A stretch of 64,000 nucleotides of DNA from UBA6912 sp963792895 (GTDB lineage Bacteria; Actinomycetota; Acidimicrobiia; Spongiisociales; UBA5794): positions 372,001-436,000 of the forward strand of contig CAWBYA010000003.1 of the NCBI GenBank assembly GCA_963792895.1, in the 5' to 3' direction. The translations under genes and the position numbers were made by a program. The notes beneath the pieces are model-generated. The model worked only from the letters and a program-made list of their open reading frames with translations, did not search any database and was not told the DNA's origin. Below, piece after piece: positions 9,021-16,837 of this stretch (position 1 is its first letter; the number at the start of each line of letters is the position of its first letter).

Positions 9021-10312
9021 CAGTCCCCTCTGCTCAGCCCGTTGCCTCCGACATCGGTCTTCCGACCTGCCGGTTCTGTGGCGCCGCACTGGAGTTCACG
9101 ATGGTTGATCTGGGCAAGTCGCCACTGTGTCAGACGATGCTGACGAACCAGCAGCGCAACGAGATGGAGCCGTTCTACCCCCTCCACGTGTATGTGTGCG
9201 GCTCATGCTCGCTGGTGCAGCTCGAGGAGTACGTGGCCCCGGCAGACATCTTCAGCAGCAACTACGCCTACTTCTCGTCGTACTCCGATAGCTGGCTCGA
9301 ACATGCCCGTCGCTACGTCGACGACATGACGGCGCGCTTCGGGCTCGACGGCACCAGCCAGGTGGTCGAGCTCGCCAGCAACGACGGCTACCTCCTCCAG
9401 TACTTCGTCGCCGGCGGCGTCCCGTCGCTCGGCATAGAGCCCGCTGCGAACGTGGCGGCAGTTGCCCAGGAGCGAGGCATCCAGACGCTGGTCGAGTTCT
9501 TCGGCGAGGCCCTCGCCAAAGGGCTCGTCGCCGACGGACTTCTCGCTGACCTCGTGTGCGGCGCCAACGTTCTGGCCCAGGTACCGGATATCAACGACTT
9601 CGTTGCCGGCATCAAACGACTGCTGGCGCCTCAGGGAGTCGTCACCATCGAGTTCCCGCATCTCTTCCAGCTCATCGCCCACAATCAGTTCGACACCATC
9701 TACCACGAGCACTTCTCGTATTTCTCGTTCACTGTCGCGCAGCGGATCTTCGCCGCCCACGGCCTCGACCTGTGGGACGTCGACGAGTTGCCCTCCCACG
9801 GCGGCTCGTTGCGGATCTACGGGCGACACGCGGACGACGAAACCAAACCACGGACCGCCGCGGTCGACGAGATGCTCCGCCGGGAGCAGGAGCTCGGCGT
9901 CGACGACCTGGCCACCTACGCCCACTTCGGCAAGAAGGTGGCTGCGACGAAACGCCGGCTGCTCAGCTTCCTCATCGAGGCGAAGGAGGCGGGACGGACC
10001 GTCGTCGGCTACGGCGCTCCCGGCAAAGGCAACACGCTGCTCAACTACTGCGGCATCCGGACGGATCTCTTGGCATACACCGTTGACCGAAGCCCTGCGA
10101 AACACGGGAAGTTCCTTCCCGGGACCCACATTCCCGTCCATGAGCCCGATGAGATCTTCCGCACGCAACCCGACTATGTGTTGATCCTCCCGTGGAACCT
10201 CCGCGACGAGATCATCGCCCAGATGGCAGGCATCGGTGCCTGGGGCGGACAGTTCGTCGTTCCGATTCCCGAGGTGACGGTGTACGACGCAGCCGGCCGG
10301 GTGGCCGGATGA
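9017..10312 (+). CDS. Zinc-finger sugar C-methyltransferase (SAM-dependent)
   Basis: This belongs to the three-part methyltransferase family used to C-methylate nucleotide-linked keto-sugars. The N-terminal zinc domain has CRFCG and CGSC; the central Rossmann domain has VVELASNDGYLLQYF as SAM motif I; the C-terminal domain contains VVGYGAPGKGNTLLNYCG, a nucleotide-binding-like loop typical of the family. Length is 431 residues. The ATG overlaps the epimerase stop. C-methylation normally needs a 3- or 4-keto intermediate, yet no separate 4,6-dehydratase is encoded nearby. The precise sugar is therefore unknown. Confidence 0.87.
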   Translation: MTVPSAQPVASDIGLPTCRFCGAALEFTMVDLGKSPLCQTMLTNQQRNEMEPFYPLHVYVCGSCSLVQLEEYVAPADIFSSNYAYFSSYSDSWLEHARRYVDDMTARFGLDGTSQVVELASNDGYLLQYFVAGGVPSLGIEPAANVAAVAQERGIQTLVEFFGEALAKGLVADGLLADLVCGANVLAQVPDINDFVAGIKRLLAPQGVVTIEFPHLFQLIAHNQFDTIYHEHFSYFSFTVAQRIFAAHGLDLWDVDELPSHGGSLRIYGRHADDETKPRTAAVDEMLRREQELGVDDLATYAHFGKKVAATKRRLLSFLIEAKEAGRTVVGYGAPGKGNTLLNYCGIRTDLLAYTVDRSPAKHGKFLPGTHIPVHEPDEIFRTQPDYVLILPWNLRDEIIAQMAGIGAWGGQFVVPIPEVTVYDAAGRVAG

Positions 10313-11094
10313 AAGTCGTGCTGTTCTGCGGCGGTCTGGGCACTCGGCTGCGCGACTACTCGGACAAGGTCCCCAAGCCGATGGTGCCCGTCGGCTACCG
10401 ACCAGTGCTGTGGCATGTGATGAAGTACTACGCATCCTTCGGCCATACCGATTTCATCCTCGCGCTCGGCTACAAGGCTGATGCGATCAAGAAGTTCTTC
10501 TTGAACTACGACGAGGCGATATCGAACGACTTCGTGCTGTCCGCAGGCGGACGGCAGATCGACATGCTGGCGACCGACATCGACGACTGGACGATCACCT
10601 TTGTCGATACCGGCGTGTCCGCATCCATCGGCGAGCGGTTGCTCGCAGTGCGCCGCTACCTCGACGACGAGCCGACCTTCATGTGCAACTACAGCGATGG
10701 GCTCACCGACCTCCCGCTCGACGGGTACGTCGCCCGCTTCGAGGAGTCCGACAGCGTCGCCCAGTTCCTGGCTGTGGAACCCCCGCTGAGCTACCACCGC
10801 GTCGAGACGGATGACGCCGGGAGGGTGGTCGGCATCCGCCCGGTACGTGGATCCGGCTTCTGGATCAACGGCGGATACTTCGTCTTTCGCTCCACGATCT
10901 TCGACTACATCGAGGAGGGTGAGGAGCTGGTCGTAGAGCCTTTCCGCCGGCTCATGGAGGCGGGCAAGCTCGATGCGCACATGTACACCGGCTTCTGGGC
11001 GCCGATGGACACGTTCAAAGACAAGCAACGGCTCGACGACCTCTGGGCGACCGGCCGGGCGCCGTGGCAGGTGTGGAGAAGGGAGCCCTCGTGA
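10309..11094 (+). CDS. Glucose-1-phosphate cytidylyltransferase-like nucleotidyltransferase
   Basis: The enzyme activates a sugar-1-phosphate with a nucleoside triphosphate, most likely CTP. The N terminus has the pyrophosphorylase signature CGGLGTRLRDYSDKVPKPMV, followed by GYRPVLWHVMKYYASFG, FVDTG and FWINGGYFVF, all in the order found in RfbF proteins. Length (261 residues) matches RfbF. The start overlaps the upstream stop (ATGA). In classical O-antigen pathways RfbF feeds CDP-glucose 4,6-dehydratase, which is missing here, so the CDP-sugar may be processed by the other operon enzymes in a different way. Confidence 0.88.
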   Translation: MKVVLFCGGLGTRLRDYSDKVPKPMVPVGYRPVLWHVMKYYASFGHTDFILALGYKADAIKKFFLNYDEAISNDFVLSAGGRQIDMLATDIDDWTITFVDTGVSASIGERLLAVRRYLDDEPTFMCNYSDGLTDLPLDGYVARFEESDSVAQFLAVEPPLSYHRVETDDAGRVVGIRPVRGSGFWINGGYFVFRSTIFDYIEEGEELVVEPFRRLMEAGKLDAHMYTGFWAPMDTFKDKQRLDDLWATGRAPWQVWRREPS

Positions 11095-11735
11095 GCGCGG
11101 CGTCACTCTTGAGTGCCGTCGGCAAGGTCCTTGCGGTTGGGGCGCATCCCGACGACATCGAGATCGGCTGCGGAGCGACGCTGCGGTTGCTCGAGAGGGT
11201 CAATCCGGCGGTAGACGTCCGGTTTCTCGTGCTCACGGGCGACGAGTTGAGGAGCGCCGAGGCCGAGAATTCGGCCAAGCGGTATCTGAGGGAGCCGAGC
11301 GACCTGACGATCTGTCGCTTTCGGGACGGATACGTGCCGTACGAAGACCCCGTTGCCGTCAAGGAGGCGGTCGTCGCCCACAGCAGTCGCTTCCAGCCTG
11401 ACGTCGTGTTCGCGCCGCGGCCCGACGACGCCCATCAGGACCACAGCTTCGTTGGGCGGCTGATGGGTCAGGTGTACCGGTCCCAGCTGTTGCTCCACTA
11501 CGAGATCACCAAGTACGACGGCGACCTCGGCGCCGTGAACCTCTACGTGCCGGTGTCGGCCGAGGACGTGGCCGCCAAGATCGGCGACCTGTACGCATCG
11601 TTTCCCTCGCAGGCACACCGGCCGTGGTTCGACGAGTCCACGTTCAGGGGGTTGATGCGGGTACGCGGGGTCGAAGCTCGAGCCGAGAGCGGATATGCGG
11701 AGGGCTTCTGGTGCCCGAAGCTGATCCTGTCCTGA
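11091..11735 (+). CDS. PIG-L family deacetylase
   Basis: This is a zinc-dependent de-N-acetylase of the LmbE/PIG-L family, predicted to remove acetyl from an N-acetyl sugar or similar amide. The metal motif AHPDDIEIGCGA and the second motif HQDH are intact. The 214-residue protein starts at GTG 11091, overlapping the preceding stop (GTGA). As the last gene of the sugar operon it implies an amino sugar or an acylated intermediate. Mycothiol (MshB) or bacillithiol deacetylases are relatives, but the operon context argues for polysaccharide or glycan precursor chemistry. Confidence 0.88.
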   Translation: MSAASLLSAVGKVLAVGAHPDDIEIGCGATLRLLERVNPAVDVRFLVLTGDELRSAEAENSAKRYLREPSDLTICRFRDGYVPYEDPVAVKEAVVAHSSRFQPDVVFAPRPDDAHQDHSFVGRLMGQVYRSQLLLHYEITKYDGDLGAVNLYVPVSAEDVAAKIGDLYASFPSQAHRPWFDESTFRGLMRVRGVEARAESGYAEGFWCPKLILS

Positions 11736-11759
11736 CGAGGTCGGAACCGGCGGGCTGGG

Positions 11760-12677
11760 TCAGCCGGTGAGTCTGCCGATGAGCTGCCGTACGGCAACGA
11801 CGAGGTCGATCGTGAGCGGCTTCCACTCGCGTCCAGCGACGAACGTGGCAATCTCCGCCCAGCAACGGAGACGGTCGCGGGTGGGCATCGGCGTTCGGGT
11901 CACGGCGGTGACGTAGTCCCTGACCCGGTGCCAGTGGGGGAAGACGATCCTGCCGGCCCGTGAGCTGTCGAACCATGCCTCGCGGGTCTGACGCCATCTG
12001 CTCGTCTCGCCGCGCACCGACCGCTCGGGGTGCTCTCGGAGGTGGAAGAGCGTTTCCGGGATCTCGACGTAGGGCCCCTGGAGTGCCAGTTCCGCAAGCA
12101 GGGTGCGATCGCTGCCGGTATAGGAGCCGTGCAGCCGTGTCCTGTCGAGTGCCGATCGGCGTATCACGCCGAAGATCGGATGGTTGCTCTTGTGGCGCAG
12201 TACGTCGCCGAGCCGGACGGCACGATCGGGTGATGTGAGCAGAGGCCGCGTCGGAAATTCCCCAATGAGAGCTCCGGCTGGGTCGATGATGGCCGTTTTC
12301 GAGAAGGCGAGAACGGCGTCCGGGTGCGCATCGAGGGCCGCCATGCATGCTTCGAAGAACCGAGGCTGCGGCTCGTCATCGTGAGCCACCCAAGCGAAGT
12401 ACTCGGATGGCGGTGCCGCTCTGTATGCGGCGTTGTAGTTGGGGGCCGCGCCGAGATTGTGGGGCTGGCGCAGCACACGAACGCGCGAGTCCTGGGTCGT
12501 TGCGTCGGAGACGATCGCAGGCGTTGCGTCGGTTGAAGCGTTGTCCGCGATGATCAATGCGTAATCGGTAGCCGTCTGCTCGCGGAGCGCTGCCAGCGTT
12601 GCGTGGAGGTAGTTCTCTCCGTTGAACACCGGCAGGCCGACGGCGAGCTTCGACCCGGCCACAGTCGCCCCCTTCAT
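11760..12677 (-). CDS. Glycosyltransferase family 2
   Basis: This transfers a sugar from a nucleotide donor, probably to a cell-surface glycan. The 305-residue GT-A protein starts with LAVGLPVFNGENYLHATLAA, carries the donor-binding DNASTD, and a DD metal motif in WVAHDDEPQPRF. The C-terminal part is typical of rhamnosyl- or galactosyltransferase-like GT2 proteins. The ATG at 12677 gives the conserved N terminus; a further in-frame start at 12716 would run into the upstream gene. It converges with the sugar operon 25 bases away and follows a small unknown gene on the same strand. Confidence 0.85.
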   Translation of the reverse strand: MKGATVAGSKLAVGLPVFNGENYLHATLAALREQTATDYALIIADNASTDATPAIVSDATTQDSRVRVLRQPHNLGAAPNYNAAYRAAPPSEYFAWVAHDDEPQPRFFEACMAALDAHPDAVLAFSKTAIIDPAGALIGEFPTRPLLTSPDRAVRLGDVLRHKSNHPIFGVIRRSALDRTRLHGSYTGSDRTLLAELALQGPYVEIPETLFHLREHPERSVRGETSRWRQTREAWFDSSRAGRIVFPHWHRVRDYVTAVTRTPMPTRDRLRCWAEIATFVAGREWKPLTIDLVVAVRQLIGRLTG

Positions 12678-12700
12678 GATTGCGCAGCTGGCGGCGCATC

Positions 12701-13147
12701 CTACCGGGCGGACCATCCGGTCCGGCTTTGGAGTTCGCGACGCAGCGGAGGAGGCAACCGATGGCGAAGGCCCGGCGGCGGTTCCGGAACATGGGTGCGG
12801 ACGAGGAGCCGGTGGGCTGAGCCGTGGACAAAGCCCACGATGGCGAGGTCGCTCAAATGAAGCGGCCGGGGCAGGGAGCGGCCGCGTGCGGCGGCGGTGG
12901 CGAGCCGGAGCAGGTCCGCAACCGCTCCCGGCCCCAGAATCGGTGTCCAGAAGCGTCGAACACTCGGGTGGCTCACGGCGGTTCCGACGCCTATGTGCTC
13001 AGCCCACACCAGGGGCCGCACGATCGGCCGTTCTCTCACCGTGTCTCGCAGGCGCTCGAACGGTTCGGCGGCACCCGAGGGTGGCACGGCTCCGATGGGA
13101 GGACAGTCATCGGGAGGGGACTCGGGCGCCGCCGAAACATCGATCAT
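12701..13147 (-). CDS. Hypothetical protein upstream of a glycosyltransferase
   Basis: I do not recognise this 148-residue protein. It is rich in Pro, Arg and Ala; the central part (RRFWTPILGPGAVADLLR) looks like amphipathic helices and the C-terminal 30 residues are Arg-Pro-rich. It precedes the GT2 gene by 23 bases on the same strand and its ATG (13147) follows an AT-rich promoter-like region with a near-palindrome, which supports it being real. Opposite-strand frames over the same DNA look like shadows. It may be a fragment of a larger protein. Confidence 0.5.
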   Translation of the reverse strand: MIDVSAAPESPPDDCPPIGAVPPSGAAEPFERLRDTVRERPIVRPLVWAEHIGVGTAVSHPSVRRFWTPILGPGAVADLLRLATAAARGRSLPRPLHLSDLAIVGFVHGSAHRLLVRTHVPEPPPGLRHRLPPPLRRELQSRTGWSAR

Positions 13148-13150
13148 GCC

Positions 13151-13196
13151 AACTAGATATCAGTTAGTAATAGGTGACATCAATAGGGTTGGTCAC
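13151..13196 (-). promoter_or_regulatory. AT-rich operator-like site and promoter region
   Basis: AACTAGATATCAGTT (13151-13165) is a palindrome with one extra base around GATATC. GTGAC (13174-13178) and GTCAC (13192-13196) form a second inverted pair. The block is far more AT-rich than its surroundings and lies immediately before the ATG at 13147, so a repressor could block transcription start there. Confidence 0.4.
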
Positions 13197-13206
13197 GGGT
13201 CGCGAA

Positions 13207-13250
13207 AAGAAGCACACGTCAGACGGCAGATGTCAGACGGCAGACTCACT
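13207..13250. repeat. Intergenic degenerate repeat, copy 1
   Basis: The unit GTCAGACGGCAGA occurs twice in tandem here. Related strings recur in four other intergenic regions of the window (50767-50803, 52150-52230, 54944-55035 and 63125-63215). Confidence 0.55.
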
Positions 13251-13261
13251 GGGGTGTGCAG

Positions 13262-15052
13262 TCATACCTCGGACGTCGTCTCGAGGCTTGCCGCGTCGCC
13301 GGTTTGCACCGACCACAACGTCTGATAGAGCCCGTGTTGGGCGATGAGCTCATCGTGCGTGCCTCGCTGTGTGACGCGACCACCTTCGAGAACAACGATG
13401 TGGTCTGCGTGCCGGATGGTCGACAGGCGATGGGCGATCACGATCGTGGTGCGGTCGTGGGCGACCTGGGCAAGTGAGCGCTGAATCGCCGCTTCGGTCT
13501 CGTTGTCGACCGCGGACGTCGCCTCGTCGAGAACGAGGATCGGGGCATCAGACACGAGGGCACGCGCAATGGAGATGCGCTGCCGCTGTCCGCCCGAAAG
13601 CTTCTGCCCACGCTCGCCGACGATGGTGTCATATCCGTTGGGCAGTTCGAGGATGAACTCGTGGGCCTCGGCCACTCGCGTCGCGTGCTCGACCGCTTCG
13701 TCGGTGGCTTCAGGTTTGCCGTACACGATGTTCTCCCGCACGGTGCCGTGAAAGAGGAACACATCCTGGCTCACCAACGCAATGGCCGACCGAACGGCGT
13801 GGAGCCGGAGCCGGGCCACATCGTGGCCGTCGATCTGCACCGACCCCCCAACAGGGTCGTAGTACCGGAGCAGGAGCTTGATGAGGGTGGTCTTGCCCGA
13901 ACCGGTTGAGCCGACGATGGCAAAGGTGTCGCCGGCAGGGATGTCGAGCGTGACGTCTCTGAGCACGGGTGTTCCCGGCACGTAGTGGAACAGGATGCGG
14001 TCGAGGGTCACCCGCCCAACGACTGACGGCAGCTCTTCGGTGCCGTCCTCCATCGATCGCGGAGTGTCGAGAACGTTGAGGATGCGATTGGTCGACGCCA
14101 TGGCCCGTTGGTAGAGGTCCAACGTCTCGCCGAGGCGGGTCAACGGCCACAAGAGGCGCTGGGTGAGGAACACCATGACGGAGTAGCTGCCAACCGCAAG
14201 CGAACCGTCGAGCGCCTGGAACCCGCCCCAGACGAGCGTCGCAGTGAACCCTACGAGTATGGCGATTCGGATCAGCGGCGAGAAGGCCGCGCTCAGCGAG
14301 ATGGCGCTGCGGTTGGCCGAGCGATAGCGGTCGCTCTCGATGGCGATGCGCTCCGTCTCGCGCTTCTCGGCGGTGAACGCCTTGATCGTCAAGATCCCGG
14401 CGAGGTTGTTGGCGAGCTGGCTGTTGACGGCGCCCGCTTGTTGACGGACGGCGGCATATCGCGGCTCCATCCTGCGCTGGAAGCGAATCGACCCCCACAC
14501 GATCACGGGGATGGGCAGGAACGCCAGCCACGCCACCTCAGGGGTGAGGACGAGGAACGTTGCTCCGATGAGCACGGTGGCCGTGACGGTCTGCAGCACG
14601 TCGTTGGCCCCGTAGTCGAGGAAGCGCTCGAGTTGGTTGACGTCGTCGTTGAGGATCGACATCAGCTCGCCCGTCGACTGGTCCTCGTGATACGCGATCT
14701 CGAGATCCTGGATGTGCTCGTAGGCATCGACCCGGAGCTCGTGCTGGACGGTCTGGGCCAGGTTCCGCCACGCCACGCCGTGGAGGTACTCGAACAGCGA
14801 CTCGAGCGCCCACACGACGAATGTCAGAGCGCCCAGCACAACGAGCTGCTGACGGGGGTCGTCGTAGCCGAACCGGCTCAAGAAGGAGTTCTGCTTGTTG
14901 ACGACGATGTCGACCGCGAGACCGATGAGGAACGGCGGGGCGATGTCGAGCGTCTTGTTGAGCACAGACCACGTGGTCGCTCGGCCAACGTGGGTGCGAT
15001 GAACGACGGCGTAGCGCCACAAGCGGCGAAGTGGAGGTGCGGGCTGGGCCAT
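13262..15052 (-). CDS. ABC exporter, fused permease and ATPase
   Basis: This is a half-transporter of the multidrug/lipid exporter type that works as a dimer in the cytoplasmic membrane. The first about 330 residues form a six-helix transmembrane domain. The nucleotide-binding domain follows with Walker A GSTGSGKTT, Q loop LVSQDVF, signature LSGGQRQR, Walker B ILVLDEATS and the switch His in IVIAHRLST. Length (596 residues) is standard. TAGCCT at 15062-15067 lies 9 nt upstream of the ATG, suggesting a leaderless transcript. The cargo is not indicated by neighbours. Confidence 0.92.
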   Translation of the reverse strand: MAQPAPPLRRLWRYAVVHRTHVGRATTWSVLNKTLDIAPPFLIGLAVDIVVNKQNSFLSRFGYDDPRQQLVVLGALTFVVWALESLFEYLHGVAWRNLAQTVQHELRVDAYEHIQDLEIAYHEDQSTGELMSILNDDVNQLERFLDYGANDVLQTVTATVLIGATFLVLTPEVAWLAFLPIPVIVWGSIRFQRRMEPRYAAVRQQAGAVNSQLANNLAGILTIKAFTAEKRETERIAIESDRYRSANRSAISLSAAFSPLIRIAILVGFTATLVWGGFQALDGSLAVGSYSVMVFLTQRLLWPLTRLGETLDLYQRAMASTNRILNVLDTPRSMEDGTEELPSVVGRVTLDRILFHYVPGTPVLRDVTLDIPAGDTFAIVGSTGSGKTTLIKLLLRYYDPVGGSVQIDGHDVARLRLHAVRSAIALVSQDVFLFHGTVRENIVYGKPEATDEAVEHATRVAEAHEFILELPNGYDTIVGERGQKLSGGQRQRISIARALVSDAPILVLDEATSAVDNETEAAIQRSLAQVAHDRTTIVIAHRLSTIRHADHIVVLEGGRVTQRGTHDELIAQHGLYQTLWSVQTGDAASLETTSEV

Positions 15053-15131
15053 GCTCGATCGAGGCTACCCGATGCACCACTGGTAGCCGGCGCAGCCCGC
15101 CTTGCACCGCGATGCTGCCCATACTGACGCC

Positions 15132-15758
15132 ATGATCGACAACGGACGAACGCTGCCCATGTTCCCGCTGGGGAGAGCCCTGCTCCCCGGGGAGCCCGTA
15201 CCGCTGCGGGTCTTCGAGCCCCGCTATGTCGCGCTCATGGAATCGGTACTCGGTGGCGACAGAGAGTTCGGGGTCGTCCTCATCTCGCGGGGATGGGAAG
15301 TGGGCGGCGGTGACGAGCGGCTCGACATCGGCACGATGGCTTCCGTCGTCGAGTCGGTCGAGCTCGGCGACGATCAGCTCGCCGTCGTCGGCGTCGGCAC
15401 GCATCGGTTCCACATCGACCACTGGCTGCCAGACGACCCGTATCCGATCGCCGTGGTTGGTGGAATGCCCGATGACGACGGATCGCTCACAGACACAGGC
15501 ATTGCGGCTTTGGCGCAGCAGACCGAGCGACTCTACGCACTTGCCTCGGAGCTTGGCGCCGACGTGAGCGGCCAGGATCTGTCGCTCCCCGCGGAGCCGC
15601 AGGCCGCACTGTGGCGGTTGTGTTCGTTGGTGCCGCTGGGGGAGCACGATCGCCAGCGTCTGCTCGAGACGCGGTCGGCCCCCGCCCGAGCCCTGCTGCT
15701 CGGGGACCTACTGGCGGAAGTCACCGAAGAGTTGACCCTCCGCCTCGCCGCGGGCTGA
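15132..15758 (+). CDS. LON N-terminal-domain (substrate-binding-like) protein
   Basis: This 208-residue protein consists of a lone Lon substrate-binding domain with no ATPase or protease domain. The N terminus is the family pattern LPMFPLGRALLPGEPVPLRV followed by FEPRY, and the core contains GVVLISRG, GTMASV and VGVGTHRFH. Such stand-alone proteins are common in Actinobacteria and Cyanobacteria; their role is unknown. The ATG at 15132 gives the conserved start. It is divergent from the ABC exporter. Confidence 0.85.
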   Translation: MIDNGRTLPMFPLGRALLPGEPVPLRVFEPRYVALMESVLGGDREFGVVLISRGWEVGGGDERLDIGTMASVVESVELGDDQLAVVGVGTHRFHIDHWLPDDPYPIAVVGGMPDDDGSLTDTGIAALAQQTERLYALASELGADVSGQDLSLPAEPQAALWRLCSLVPLGEHDRQRLLETRSAPARALLLGDLLAEVTEELTLRLAAG

Positions 15759-15763
15759 CCAGG

Positions 15764-15884
15764 CCCGGTTGGGACGGCGCGGCTCGCCCGCGGTCCCAGG
15801 AGAGTGATGAGAAGGCGCAACCGGGACTCGGAACGCATCGCTGGATGACAGTGATCAGCTTCACGTCCCGTTGCCTCCGAGTCC
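15764..15884 (+). other. Structured 5-prime leader upstream of an amino-acid ABC operon
   Basis: CCCGGTTG (15764-15771) can pair with CAACCGGG (15818-15825), enclosing a GGGAC/GTCCC hairpin. A second stem, GGACTCGG (15824-15831) with CCGAGTCC (15877-15884), overlaps the 3-prime arm of the first by two bases, so the stems compete at their junction. A simple terminator of the LON-domain gene followed by chance pairing is the main alternative. Confidence 0.35.
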
Positions 15885-15955
15885 GCTGAACCACTCCCAA
15901 CCCTCCTAGGCTCATGTCGTATGGCCTTGCCACTTTATTGAAGGAGGGCACGCCG

Positions 15956-16735
15956 ATGACAGCACGTCACCGATTGCTCGGACTGGTTGCAGCTTTCGCT
16001 CTCGTCTTCGCCGCATGCGGTGGAGGGGGCGGCACCACGATCGGTTCCTATGAGCTGGTAGCAACAGACACCCTGACCGTCTGTACGGACGCTCCGTACG
16101 TCCCGATGGAGTACGAGGAGAACGGTGAGTTCACCGGATTCGACATCGAGCTCATGCGAGCGATCGCAGACGACCTCGGTCTCGAGCTCGCCGTCGTCAA
16201 CAGCGGCTTCGATCCCATCACGTCCGGCTTGGCGATGTCGGCCGGTGACTGTGACATCGCCGCCGCATCGATCACGATCACTGCCGACCGCGAGGAGAAC
16301 ATCGATTTCAGTGACGGGTACTTCAACGGAGACCAGTCCCTGCTCGTGAAGAAGGACGCTGGCATCGCGGGCCTTGCCGACCTGGCGGACAAGAACCTCG
16401 GTGTGCAGACCGGGACGACAGGCGAGCAGTACGCAAATGCCAACAACCCTGGCGCCACCATCGTCTCGTTCGAGAACCCCGGTGACCTGTTCACCGCCCT
16501 CGAGGCAGGGACCATCGACGGGATCTTGCAGGACCTGGTCCCCAACCAGGCGAAGGCCATCGAAGATGACACCGTCACCGTCATCGAGACCTACCAAACA
16601 GACGAGGAGTACGGCTTGGCTGTCCAGGAGGAAGGCGCAGAGGACCTCCTCGCCGCGGTCAACGAGTCGCTGCAGACGTTGCGCGACAACGGCACGTACG
16701 ACGACATCTTCACGCAGTTCTTCCCGACCGCCTGA
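15956..16735 (+). CDS. Polar amino-acid ABC transporter, substrate-binding lipoprotein
   Basis: This is the extracytoplasmic receptor of the ABC importer encoded downstream. It has a lipoprotein signal peptide with lipobox ending at C21 (LVFAAC) followed by a Gly-rich linker. The mature part is a SBP_bac_3 fold: VCTDAPYVPMEYEENGEFTG, FDIELMRAIADDLG, and IAAASITITADREENIDFS are characteristic of polar amino-acid binders (Glu/Gln/Arg/His group). Length (259 residues) is normal. The ATG is preceded by a strong ribosome site (AAGGAGGGC). The ligand cannot be assigned more precisely. Confidence 0.9.
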   Translation: MTARHRLLGLVAAFALVFAACGGGGGTTIGSYELVATDTLTVCTDAPYVPMEYEENGEFTGFDIELMRAIADDLGLELAVVNSGFDPITSGLAMSAGDCDIAAASITITADREENIDFSDGYFNGDQSLLVKKDAGIAGLADLADKNLGVQTGTTGEQYANANNPGATIVSFENPGDLFTALEAGTIDGILQDLVPNQAKAIEDDTVTVIETYQTDEEYGLAVQEEGAEDLLAAVNESLQTLRDNGTYDDIFTQFFPTA

Positions 16736-16754
16736 TCCAACCCGACGCCTGCAG

Positions 16755-16790
16755 GCGAGTTCGGCCGGTGGCACCGCCGGCCGAACTCGC
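16755..16790 (+). terminator. Long hairpin between binding-protein and permease genes
   Basis: A 17-bp stem with one internal mismatch and a two-base loop spans the gap between the binding protein and permease genes. No T tract follows. It could stabilise the 3-prime end of the binding-protein mRNA or attenuate read-through. Confidence 0.6.
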
Positions 16791-16837
16791 TGCCGTCACG
16801 CGCCATCCGAAGGGGTGAGACGGGTAACGTGTCCTTC

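Noticed and set aside
13207..13250. CRISPR-like tandem unit
   Set aside because: Only two units, no spacers of constant length, and no cas genes nearby.
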